From NCBI GenBank assembly GCA_035310015.1, contig DATGEO010000172.1:1-14249 (forward strand): a stretch of 14,249 bases of DNA, read 5' to 3'. Position 1 is the first letter of the stretch. Each line of letters opens with the position of its first letter. Positions 1 to 6,698 of the stretch are shown in pieces. The DNA is from DATGEO01 sp035310015. Its GTDB lineage: Bacteria > Chloroflexota > Dormibacteria > Dormibacterales > Dormibacteraceae. Below the pieces are notes generated by a model, which was given only the letters and a program-made list of their open reading frames with translations, had not been told where the DNA came from and did not search any database. A program made the translations under genes and the position numbers.

Positions 1-120
1 ATCCTCGCGGGCTACAAGCCGCAGGCAGGGATGTGGCCTACGGAGCACATCCCGACGCGACGGGCGGCGGCGCAGCGCAAGTTCGCCGCCCTGCTCGAAG
101 CCGCAACCACAGACGTGTAA
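1..120 (+). CDS. C-terminal end of an unidentified protein (partial)
   Basis: The first reading frame is open from base 1 to a TAA at 118-120 and would encode the last 39 residues of a protein whose start lies outside the window. The tail is mixed, with an aromatic/proline start (GYKPQAGMWPTEH) and an Arg/Ala-rich helix at the end (RRAAAQRKFAALLEAA). I recognise no family. The frame is preferred because it ends cleanly just before the repeat at 131 and has sensible composition. With so few codons this could still be a chance open frame. Confidence 0.5.
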   Translation: MLAGYKPQAGMWPTEHIPTRRAAAQRKFAALLEAATTDV

Positions 121-130
121 GAACCCGTTT

Positions 131-168
131 CCCTCTCCCGCTGGCGGGAGAGGGCTAGGGTGAGGGCT
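131..168 (-). repeat. Palindromic interspersed repeat, copy 1 (reverse orientation)
   Basis: Read on the minus strand, this is AGCCCTCACCCTAGCC followed by a perfect 10-bp stem (CCCTCTCCCG / CGGGAGAGGG) at 131-140 and 145-154, with a 4-base loop. The first 24 bases match copy 2 at 23 positions. The single-stranded arm (155-168) faces the DUF559 gene and the hairpin points away from it. Similar CCCTCACCCTAACCCTCTCCC elements are widespread non-coding repeats in GC-rich bacteria. Confidence 0.9.
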
Positions 169-217
169 GTTAAGAGGGCGTTGCCATCCTCATGTCTGCC
201 ATCGAGCATTGGCGCAC

Positions 218-586
218 ATGCCCGACTGGCTCCTCACCGAGCGCGCCCGCGAGCAGCGCCGCGACATGCCGGACTCCGAGCGCCGGCTCTGGTACCTGCT
301 GCGGTCGCGGCGATTTCAGGGCTACAAGTTCCGGCGGCAGGTGCCGATCGGCCCGTTCATCGCCGACTTCGCCTGCAAGTCCCGTCACCTCATCATCGAG
401 GTCGACGGCGATGCGCACGGCAGCGACCACCAACAAGCCCGCGACTCGGTCAGGACCGACTGGCTCGAACGTCGCGGCTGGCGGGTGATGCGCTTCTGGT
501 CGCATCAGCTCCTCGCGCTCGACGACGTGAGCGCTGAGATCTTCCAGGCGCTTGATCAGAGCCCTCACCCTAACCCTCTCCCGTAA
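218..586 (+). CDS. DUF559 endonuclease-like protein (Vsr/PD-(D/E)XK fold)
   Basis: Encodes 122 residues from ATG 218; a TTG at 209 is an alternative start three codons upstream. The body matches the DUF559 family: ERRLWYLLRSRRFQGYKFRRQ (residues 21-41), PIGPFIADFACKSRHLIIEVDGDAH (43-67) and WLERRGWRVMRFW (82-94). Family knowledge places DUF559 in the Vsr/restriction-endonuclease-like fold. D50, E61 and D63 with H67 are the likely metal/catalytic cluster, so a nicking or cleaving activity is possible but unproven. The substrate is unknown. The last eight residues (SPHPNPLP) and the TAA are encoded by repeat copy 2, so the natural C-terminus has probably been replaced by repeat sequence. There is no clear ribosome-binding site. 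The gene stands alone, between inverted repeat copies, and converges on ppk2. Confidence 0.88.
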   Translation: MPDWLLTERAREQRRDMPDSERRLWYLLRSRRFQGYKFRRQVPIGPFIADFACKSRHLIIEVDGDAHGSDHQQARDSVRTDWLERRGWRVMRFWSHQLLALDDVSAEIFQALDQSPHPNPLP

Positions 587-598
587 AACGGGAGAGGG
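560..598 (+). repeat. Palindromic interspersed repeat, copy 2 (forward; overlaps DUF559 3' end)
   Basis: AGCCCTCACCCTAACC followed by a 10-bp perfect stem at 574-583 and 589-598, with a 5-base loop that contains the DUF559 stop codon (584-586). It is in inverted orientation to copy 1. A short T-rich stretch (GATTTTGTTT) follows, so the hairpin may also act as a transcription terminator between DUF559 and the convergent ppk2. Confidence 0.92.
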
Positions 599-607
599 GA
601 TTTTGTT

Positions 608-1429
608 TCAGACCACTTCGTAGCGGGTCGGCACCATCTTCATCGTGCTGCGCGGCGGGCGCTTGTACTTGCGCTTCTGGCGCGGCGGCAGCTTGATCTC
701 CGTCTGCGGCACCGACTTGTACGGGATGAGCGACAGGAAGTGGCTGATGAGGTTCAGGTGCGCCGCGCGCTTGTTGTCCGTCTCGACCACGTGCCACGGT
801 GCCTCTTCGATGTCGCAAACCGCGAACATGCGGTCCTTCGCCTCCGAGTAGTCGACCCATTTCGCGCGCGCCTGCACGTCCATGGGACTCAGCTTCCAGC
901 GCTTGGTGGGGTCGTTGATGCGCGCGAGGAAGCGCCGCTCCTGCTCCTCATCGCTCACCGACAGCCAGTACTTGATGAGGATGATGCCCGAGCGCACGAG
1001 CATCCGCTCGAACTCCGGGCACGCGCGCATGAACTCTTCGTACTCCTCGTCTGTGCAGAAGCCCATCACGCGCTCGACGCCGGCGCGGTTGTACCAGCTG
1101 CGGTCGAACAGGACCATCTCGCCCGCCGCCGGCAGGTGCGCGATGTAACGCTGGAAGTACCACTGCGTGCGCTCGCGCTCGGTCGGCGCCGGCAGCGCCA
1201 CGACGCGCACGAAACGAGGATTCAAGAGCGCGGTCATGCGCTTGATGACCCCGCCCTTGCCCGCGGTGTCGCGGCCCTCGAACACGACCACGACCCGGAG
1301 GCCGCTGTGGCGGATCCAGTCCTCGAGCTGAAGCAGCTCGATCTGCAGCCGGCGCAGCTCCTTGAGGTACCGGCCTTTGTCGACCGTCTTCGGCTTTCCG
1401 TTTGCCTTCTGCTTCTTTGCGACCGCCAC
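608..1429 (-). CDS. ppk2: Polyphosphate kinase 2, class I
   Basis: A 273-residue cytoplasmic kinase of the PPK2 family, which transfers phosphate between polyphosphate and nucleoside diphosphates, usually favouring NTP formation from polyphosphate. The Walker A motif is GRDTAGKGG (residues 52-60) and the Walker B region is FDRSWYNRAGVE (108-119). The stretch NPRFVRVVALPAPTERERTQW before Walker B and the lid (about 163-183) are typical of single-domain class I enzymes, as is the length. The start is a GTG; no in-frame ATG occurs before the conserved core and no Shine-Dalgarno site is evident. It begins 22 bases after the metallo-beta-lactamase/rhodanese stop and is probably the last gene of the frd-led unit. 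Its Lys/Arg-rich C-terminus (RQKRKYKRPPR) could help bind polyphosphate; that is inference. Confidence 0.95.
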   Translation of the reverse strand: MAVAKKQKANGKPKTVDKGRYLKELRRLQIELLQLEDWIRHSGLRVVVVFEGRDTAGKGGVIKRMTALLNPRFVRVVALPAPTERERTQWYFQRYIAHLPAAGEMVLFDRSWYNRAGVERVMGFCTDEEYEEFMRACPEFERMLVRSGIILIKYWLSVSDEEQERRFLARINDPTKRWKLSPMDVQARAKWVDYSEAKDRMFAVCDIEEAPWHVVETDNKRAAHLNLISHFLSLIPYKSVPQTEIKLPPRQKRKYKRPPRSTMKMVPTRYEVV

Positions 1430-1451
1430 CGGCCGGAGATTATCGCAGCGG

Positions 1452-2807
1452 CTAGCTCGGGACGGTTTCCGCCAGGTGCAGCTTGCCCGCCCAGTCGTCG
1501 AAAGGCGCGTTGACGTGGATGATGCGCGTCAGCCCCGCCTGCTCCAGCAGGCTCGCGGCGATGCCCGCGCGATAGCCGACGCCGCAGTGGACGGCGACCG
1601 GCGCGTGGTTCGGTACGTCGTGCGCGTGGTGGGGCACGTCCGGCACGTACATGTGGATGGCGCCGGGCACGTGGCCTGATCCCCATTCGTGGTCGTCGCG
1701 CGCGTCGAGGACGGTGACCTCCTCCCCGCTCAGGATCCAGCGGGCCATGTCCTCGATGCCCGCGGTCTCGAACGTGCTGAGCGAATTGCCCGCCGCGACC
1801 CAGGCGTCCATACCGCCGTCGAGCGCGCCCGCGATGTTGTCGAAGCCGATGCGGTGCAGCTGCCGCTGCGCATCTCGATGCTGCTGGTCGGTGCCGCCCA
1901 CCAGGACGATCCTCCGCTCGCGGTCGATGAGCCAGCCGACCCAGGCGCTGAACGCCTCGCCCGGGAGCAGGCCGACGCAGTAGCTGCCGGCAATGTGGCC
2001 ATTGTCGTAGTCGAGGCCGCGGCGGACGTCGATGATCGCGGCGCCTTCCATCTTCAGCTTCTCCACCTCGCGGGCCGCCAGCTTTCGCGGGGGCGCGGGG
2101 TGACGGCCGATGAGCGGCATGCCCTTGCGGTTGAGCGCACCCATGTCGGCGTAGTAATCCGGGTAGCGGTGCTGGTCGAGGATGCGGGCGAGGAACTGCA
2201 TGACCTTGGTCGTGGTGAAGTAGGGGTTGGTCATGCGCTCGCGGCCGAGCGTCGTCTCGTGGCCGGAACCGCCGCTGATCCCGCAGAAGGATCCCGAGCC
2301 GTGAGTCGGATAGACCGCAACCTCGTCGGGAAGCCCGCGCAGCCGCACCTGCAGGGTGCGAAGGCTTTCCAGGCCCAGGCGCGCCGCGAGGTGCGGCCCG
2401 AAGAGATCGGTGCGCGCGGTGCCGCCGACCATCACCGCGCCGCCCGAGAAGAGCGCCTTCGGCCCGCCGTCCTCGAGGACGAGGTAGCTTTTGTGCTCGG
2501 GCGTGTGGCCGGGCGTGTGGACCGCCTTGATCGTGAGGCTGCCGAGCGTGAAAGCCTGCTCGGGCTCGAGGTCGTCGATGGCGGCGCCGGCGAGCGCCTT
2601 CAGCTCGCGGCGGCCGGACACGAAGTCGTTGTGGATGTGGGTGTCGAGCGCACGGGTGATGTGCCAGCCCATGTGCTCGGCGTGGGTCAGGTAACCGTCG
2701 ACGTCGCGGAAGGGGTCGATGACGACCGCCTGCTTCGCGTCCGGGTCGGCGACCAGAAAGCTGGCGTTGCCGAGCTCTTCCGCCTCGAAGGGCTGGACCG
2801 TGAACAT
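1452..2807 (-). CDS. Metallo-beta-lactamase fold protein with two rhodanese domains
   Basis: Encodes 451 residues from ATG 2807 (a TTG at 2816 is an alternative). Residues 1 to about 230 form a metallo-beta-lactamase domain: THIHNDF (56-62; H57, H59, D61), PGH (H101) and YPTHG (H169). The lineage includes ETHE1-like persulfide dioxygenases, but the conserved TGD aspartate that binds iron there is replaced here (FSGGAVMVGG, 120-129). Two rhodanese domains follow. The first (about 255-340) reads VLVGGTDQQHR where an active-site Cys is expected and is probably inactive. The second (about 363-445) keeps the CGVGYR loop with C408. A role in persulfide/sulfane-sulfur oxidation or transfer is likely; exact chemistry is uncertain. 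It starts 18 bases after the YcxB-like gene. A TACGAT hexamer nine bases before the ATG might be an internal -10 box (weak). Confidence 0.9.
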   Translation of the reverse strand: MFTVQPFEAEELGNASFLVADPDAKQAVVIDPFRDVDGYLTHAEHMGWHITRALDTHIHNDFVSGRRELKALAGAAIDDLEPEQAFTLGSLTIKAVHTPGHTPEHKSYLVLEDGGPKALFSGGAVMVGGTARTDLFGPHLAARLGLESLRTLQVRLRGLPDEVAVYPTHGSGSFCGISGGSGHETTLGRERMTNPYFTTTKVMQFLARILDQHRYPDYYADMGALNRKGMPLIGRHPAPPRKLAAREVEKLKMEGAAIIDVRRGLDYDNGHIAGSYCVGLLPGEAFSAWVGWLIDRERRIVLVGGTDQQHRDAQRQLHRIGFDNIAGALDGGMDAWVAAGNSLSTFETAGIEDMARWILSGEEVTVLDARDDHEWGSGHVPGAIHMYVPDVPHHAHDVPNHAPVAVHCGVGYRAGIAASLLEQAGLTRIIHVNAPFDDWAGKLHLAETVPS

Positions 2808-2825
2808 GCCGCCCAAATCGTATGG

Positions 2826-3344
2826 CTAGACCAAGAAAAGTGATTTGGGGGTCGGTTTGAGCAGTCCGAGCTTTCGGAGGTGCGCCCGCAAAGGTTCAGG
2901 GTCGGGTACAAAAGCCAGCGGGATGATCTGCGCAATACGGTTGTTCATGAAGAGGTAGATGTAGCCGGAGTCGATATACGCCTTCTTGTAGATCGACCAC
3001 TTGAAGAGCTGCTCACCGAAGGGCCCCTGAACGAAGTAGCCGTCGTCCCGGGCGACGAACCTGAAATGGCCTTCGTTCAGCTTTCGCCGCCGTCCCAAGC
3101 GCACCCCAGGAGTCACAAAGACCAGAACCACGAGGATCAGAAGACCAGCGGCTGCTATTTCCGTGACGAGGATCGATGCAATCGACAATCCGCTGGATGC
3201 CCAGACAACGCCTGCCGAAACAAGCAAGATCACGACGCCGATCGCCATCCAGCGACCCAGCACCCACCACACGATTCGGCGGCTGGGCGGGACAAACGTC
3301 TTGAGCGCCACGTCGCCTTCGACGTCGAGGTAGGCGTCACCCAA
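2826..3344 (-). CDS. YcxB-like membrane protein
   Basis: Encodes 172 residues from a TTG that overlaps the end of frdD by 8 bases; a GTG at 3311, preceded by a weak AAGG, is an alternative. Two hydrophobic segments (about 32-52 and 56-79) form a membrane hairpin followed by a basic stretch (RLGRRRKLN). The C-terminal part (about 90-160: GHFRFVARDDGYFVQGPFGEQLFKWSIYKK, IIPLAFVPDPEPLRAHL) resembles the YcxB-like cytoplasmic domain seen in small membrane proteins of unknown function. Its position directly after frdD suggests co-translation and perhaps a role in assembly or regulation of complex II, but no such role is established for the family. Confidence 0.75.
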   Translation of the reverse strand: MGDAYLDVEGDVALKTFVPPSRRIVWWVLGRWMAIGVVILLVSAGVVWASSGLSIASILVTEIAAAGLLILVVLVFVTPGVRLGRRRKLNEGHFRFVARDDGYFVQGPFGEQLFKWSIYKKAYIDSGYIYLFMNNRIAQIIPLAFVPDPEPLRAHLRKLGLLKPTPKSLFLV

Positions 3345-3735
3345 AGCTGAGGGGCGCCGTCGTCAGCAGGAGGTAGATCGTGGCCAGGGTGACGACCCCG
3401 GCGCCGCCGTAGAAGATCACCTGTGCCGGCAAGCTTTTCGCGGCCGGGATCCCGAGGTCGACCAGCAGGTACCGCAGCCGGTGCGCGAAGTGAAAGAACG
3501 GGAACGAGATCAGCACCAGCACGTACAGCTTCACGATCGGGTTGCCGAGGATGCCGATCCACGTGTCGTAGTGGCGGTCGACGACCGGCACGACCTGGAG
3601 CGGGCCGAGGATGCCCTGCACGAGCACGTGCACGGGGATGAGCACGGCGGCGATGACACCGCCCTGGGCGAACATGAACCACCAGAAGAGGTGCGCAAGC
3701 GCTGGCCGCCGGGCCGGCGACTTCTGCTCGCTCAC
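3337..3735 (-). CDS. frdD: Fumarate reductase/succinate dehydrogenase membrane anchor subunit D
   Basis: A 132-residue integral membrane protein and the second anchor of the four-subunit FrdABCD complex, which exchanges electrons with membrane quinone. Three hydrophobic segments are visible (about 14-45, 65-88 and 105-127). Landmarks match the E. coli FrdD pattern: a PALAHLFWWFMFAQGG start resembling its FWGLFGAGG region, and FAHRLRYLLVDLGI (83-96), the counterpart of its LHRMHHAMHDLKI segment. The GTG start overlaps the frdC stop as GTGA, implying translational coupling. There is no heme-type His pattern like that of single-anchor SDH proteins, in keeping with the heme-less Frd type; this is inferred from homology only. 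Confidence 0.92.
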   Translation of the reverse strand: MSEQKSPARRPALAHLFWWFMFAQGGVIAAVLIPVHVLVQGILGPLQVVPVVDRHYDTWIGILGNPIVKLYVLVLISFPFFHFAHRLRYLLVDLGIPAAKSLPAQVIFYGGAGVVTLATIYLLLTTAPLSFG

Positions 3736-4121
3736 CGGCCGAAGTACACCAGCACGAAGGCGATCACGGCCGACGCGACCAGCCAGATCGCGAACTGTGA
3801 CATGACGATGAGGCGCGACGGGACCGGGCGATCGAGGAACTCGAAGTGCAGGATCACGCCCGCGAGGCCGAGAAACGTGACGCTGTGATAGACCGCGAAC
3901 AGCAGCACGATCACGCTGAAGACCACGAAGCCCGTTGAGCTGTGCGGGTAGTAGCCCTTCGGCCCGTTCTGTGCGCGCTGGATCTCGACGAGGAACCACA
4001 GCAACCAGAGCGCGAGCGGCAGCGACGTGAACTCGCGGACGACGTACCAGAAGTAGTGCCAGCTCCGGGCCCACCACGTGGTGGACATGGGGCGCCGGTA
4101 GACCCTGGTCTCGGTGCTCAC
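3732..4121 (-). CDS. frdC: Fumarate reductase/succinate dehydrogenase membrane anchor subunit C
   Basis: A 129-residue first membrane anchor. The N-terminus YRRPMSTTWW (8-17) closely mirrors the E. coli FrdC signature YVRPMTSTWW, and VREFTSLP (28-35) keeps the Arg-Glu pair (R29, E30) that lies at the quinone site in that protein. H79 in AVYHSVTF corresponds to the conserved anchor histidine. Three hydrophobic segments occur at about 31-48, 63-92 and 105-127. The GTG start overlaps the frdB stop (GTGA), and the frdC stop overlaps the frdD start in the same way, so B, C and D are coupled and should be made in equal amounts. Confidence 0.94.
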   Translation of the reverse strand: MSTETRVYRRPMSTTWWARSWHYFWYVVREFTSLPLALWLLWFLVEIQRAQNGPKGYYPHSSTGFVVFSVIVLLFAVYHSVTFLGLAGVILHFEFLDRPVPSRLIVMSQFAIWLVASAVIAFVLVYFGR

Positions 4122-4858
4122 TCCCGGTTGCCGTACGGGAGGACGAACCGCATCGTCGTGTCGAGCTTCGTCTGCTGGATCGCCTTTGCGGGATCGACTC
4201 CCTTCGGGCACACGACCGAGCACTCGCCCACGAAGCTGCATTCCCAGACGCCCTCGGGGTCGGCGATCACCGGCAGCCGCTGCTTGAGGCCCTGGTCACG
4301 CGAGTCGAGGTTGTAGCGGCGGGCGAGCGCCGTCGCCGCCGGGCCGAGGAACTCGTGGTTGAGGCCGTAGACTGGGCAGGCCGCGTAGCACAGCATGCAG
4401 TTGATGCACTGGCTGAACTGGCGGAATCCATCGATCTGCTCGTTCGTCTGCCGGTGCTCGCCGGCGCCCAGCGGCAGCTCCTGCTTGCGGATGATCCACG
4501 GCTTGACCGACTGCAGCTTGTGCATGAAGTCGCCCATGTCGATCACGAGGTCGCGAACGATCGGGAAGTTGTTGAGCGGCTCGACGGTCACCGATCTGGG
4601 CCAGTAGTCGCGCAGGAAGACGTTGCACGCGAGCTTGGGTATGCCGTCGACCATCATCCCGCAGCTTCCGCAGATGCCCATGCGGCACGACCAGCGGTAG
4701 CTCAGGCTGCCGTCGACGTGCGCCTTGATGAAGTTGAGCGCGTCGAGCACGACCATGCTGTCGTCCGGAAACGGGATCTCGTAGGACTGCAGGCGCGGCT
4801 TCTCATCCCTGTCCGGGTCGAAACGCGTGGCGCGGACGGTGATCTTCTTCTCGGTCAA
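4118..4858 (-). CDS. frdB: Fumarate reductase/succinate dehydrogenase iron-sulfur subunit
   Basis: A 246-residue electron-transfer subunit between the flavoprotein and the quinone site. All three clusters are intact. The [2Fe-2S] ligands are C58, C63, C66 and C78 (CRMGICGSC...C). The second-domain motifs are CINCMLCYAACP (151-162) and CSFVGECSVVCPKGVDPA (207-224), which bind the [4Fe-4S] and [3Fe-4S] clusters. The length matches FrdB (E. coli about 244). The best start is TTG 4858, five bases after the frdA stop, with an AGGAG 12 bases upstream inside the frdA 3' end. The frame stays open far upstream into frdA, but that is a high-GC artefact; homology begins at this start. Confidence 0.95.
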   Translation of the reverse strand: MTEKKITVRATRFDPDRDEKPRLQSYEIPFPDDSMVVLDALNFIKAHVDGSLSYRWSCRMGICGSCGMMVDGIPKLACNVFLRDYWPRSVTVEPLNNFPIVRDLVIDMGDFMHKLQSVKPWIIRKQELPLGAGEHRQTNEQIDGFRQFSQCINCMLCYAACPVYGLNHEFLGPAATALARRYNLDSRDQGLKQRLPVIADPEGVWECSFVGECSVVCPKGVDPAKAIQQTKLDTTMRFVLPYGNRE

Positions 4859-4863
4859 CCTTT

Positions 4864-6585
4864 CTAGTAGCTCCTGGCCTGAGGCTGGAAATGAGTGATC
4901 GTGACGTCGCTGTACTCGAGGCGCGGCGCGCCGTCGGTGGCGTGCGCAAGCGTGTGCTTGAGGAATTTCTCGTCGTGGCGGTCGGGGAAATCGCGCCGCG
5001 CGTGCGCGCCGCGTGATTCCTCCCGAGCCAGCGCGGAGTGCGCGACGGTCTCGGCGACGTCGAGCATGAAGTCGAGCTCGAGCGCCGAGGTGAGCTCGGT
5101 GTTGAAGGTGCGGCTCGAGTCGTAGAGCTTGATCTTCTGGAAGCGCTCGCGGAACGAGTCCAGGCGCTTGATGAGCTCGGTGATGCCCTCCTTGGTGCGG
5201 TAGACGCCCGCGCCCTCGTCCATCGAGCGCTGCATGTCCTCGCGGATCTCGCCGATGCGCTCCTCGCCGTCCTTCTTCTCCAGGAAGCTCGACTCGACGC
5301 GCCTGGTCTCGTCGCGCAGCATCGAGTCGACAGGGTTGGACGTCACCGGCCGCGCGCCGCTCGCGTAGTCCGCGGCCGCGCGCCCCGCCGCCGCCCCGAA
5401 CACCAGGCACTCGGGCAGAGAGTTCGAGCCGAGGCGGTTGCCGCCGTTGAGCCCGACGTTGGCGCACTCGCCCGCCGCGTACAGCCCGGGCATCGGCGTG
5501 AGGCCCGAGATGTCGGCGTCGATGCCGCCCATCATGTAGTGCTGCACCGGGCGAACGGGGATCGGGTCCTTGACGATGTCGATGCCGAGGAACTCGCGGC
5601 CGAGCTCGCGCATGAACGGGAGCTTGCGATCGATGACCGCTTCGCCGAGGTGGCGGACGTCGAGGTGCATGTACAGGCCGTGTGGCCCCTCGAACCCGCG
5701 TCCGGCCTCGAACTCGGTCACCATCGCGCGGCTGATGATGTCGCGCGGGCCGAGCTCCATCTTGTTCGGCACGTAGCGCTTCAGGAAGCGCTCGCCTTCC
5801 CTGTTCAGGAGGTAGCCGCCCTCGCCGCGCACGGCCTCGGTGATGAGGATGCCGGTGAACGGCAGGCCGGTGGGGTGGAACTGCACCATCTCCATGTCCT
5901 TCAGCGGCACGCCCGCGCGATACGCGAGTGCCATGCCGTCGCCGGTGCAGATGTTGCCGTTGGTCGTGAACGCGTAGATCCGGCCGAGGCCGCCGGTGGC
6001 GAGGATCGTCGACTTCGCCGTCAGCGCGGTGAAGCGCCCGCTGCGCATGTCGATGGCGACGACGCCCACGCAACGGCTGTCCTCGACCAGCAGCTTGGTG
6101 ACGAAGGCCTCGTCGTGGCGACGGATCTGCGGGTACTTGAGGCTGGTCTGAAAGACGGTGTGCAGCATGTGGAAGCCCGATTTGTCGGCGGCGAAGCACG
6201 TGCGCCACGTCGTCATGCCTCCGAACGGTCGCACGGCTATGGTGCCGTCGGGGTTGCGGCTCCAGGGACATCCCCAGTGCTCCATCTGGATCACCTCGAG
6301 GGGCGCTTCGCGCACGAACGCCTCGACCACGTCCTGGTCGGCGAGGTAGTCGGACCCTTTGATCGTATCGAAGGCGTGGGTCTCGAAGCTGTCCTCCTTG
6401 CTCATCACCGCCGCCGCGCCGCCCTCGGCGGACACGGTGTGGCTGCGCATCGGGTAAACCTTCGAGACCATCCCGATCCGGAGGCGGGGATTCATCTCCG
6501 CCGCCGCTATCGCGGCCCTGATGCCGGCGAGCCCTCCGCCGACGATCAGGACGTCATAGCTTTGCTGGTCCACTTGCCTGTCCAT
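4864..6585 (-). CDS. frdA: Fumarate reductase/succinate dehydrogenase flavoprotein subunit
   Basis: A 573-residue catalytic subunit interconverting fumarate and succinate at the inner face of the membrane. It has the FAD dinucleotide motif GGGLAG (16-21), MRSHTVSAEGG (46-56) with H49 as the covalent FAD histidine, FHPTG (236-240), TEAVRGEGG (249-257, catalytic R253), RD (281-282), HYMMGGI (349-355, substrate His) and AAGECANVGLNGGNRLGSNSL (370-390). The GANRLGSNSL-like ending is closer to FrdA than to mitochondrial-type SdhA. The direction in vivo cannot be told from sequence; with FrdABCD-type anchors it could run either way. The start is ATG 6585, with no Shine-Dalgarno site. It heads frdABCD and is separated from the dipeptidase by a repeat-filled 113-base gap. 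Confidence 0.96.
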   Translation of the reverse strand: MDRQVDQQSYDVLIVGGGLAGIRAAIAAAEMNPRLRIGMVSKVYPMRSHTVSAEGGAAAVMSKEDSFETHAFDTIKGSDYLADQDVVEAFVREAPLEVIQMEHWGCPWSRNPDGTIAVRPFGGMTTWRTCFAADKSGFHMLHTVFQTSLKYPQIRRHDEAFVTKLLVEDSRCVGVVAIDMRSGRFTALTAKSTILATGGLGRIYAFTTNGNICTGDGMALAYRAGVPLKDMEMVQFHPTGLPFTGILITEAVRGEGGYLLNREGERFLKRYVPNKMELGPRDIISRAMVTEFEAGRGFEGPHGLYMHLDVRHLGEAVIDRKLPFMRELGREFLGIDIVKDPIPVRPVQHYMMGGIDADISGLTPMPGLYAAGECANVGLNGGNRLGSNSLPECLVFGAAAGRAAADYASGARPVTSNPVDSMLRDETRRVESSFLEKKDGEERIGEIREDMQRSMDEGAGVYRTKEGITELIKRLDSFRERFQKIKLYDSSRTFNTELTSALELDFMLDVAETVAHSALAREESRGAHARRDFPDRHDEKFLKHTLAHATDGAPRLEYSDVTITHFQPQARSY

Positions 6586-6621
6586 GTTATTCGAGAGGGT
6601 TCACCGCGATTTCGACCGCCC

Positions 6622-6697
6622 CATTCCGCACGTCTTGCACACAAAGCGCCATTCGAGGGGCCGGATAGCGCACGTCTTGCGCAAAACGGGCGGAATG
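6622..6697. repeat. Composite direct/inverted repeat upstream of frdA
   Basis: Between the dipeptidase stop and the frdA start, CGCACGTCTTGC occurs exactly at 6627-6638 and 6669-6680, a period of 42 bases, about four helical turns. The segment is closed by an inverted pair: CATTCCGCACGTCTTGC (6622-6638) against the complement of GCAAAACGGGCGGAATG (6681-6697), 15 of 17 matching. The right unit is itself an imperfect palindrome (9 of 11 pairs around 6680/6681). It could be a small intergenic repeat element or a multi-site operator for frdA. I found no convincing -35/-10 pair in it. Confidence 0.75.
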
Positions 6698-6698
6698 C

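Noticed and set aside
12..209. A 65-codon minus-strand frame containing ALTLALSRQRERE
   Set aside because: That peptide is the repeat copy read in another frame, a common false gene in repeat-bearing genomes.
4859..6271. A 1.4-kb upstream extension of the frdB reading frame into frdA
   Set aside because: The frame is merely open; the extension is Arg/His-rich nonsense and FrdB homology starts at TTG 4858.
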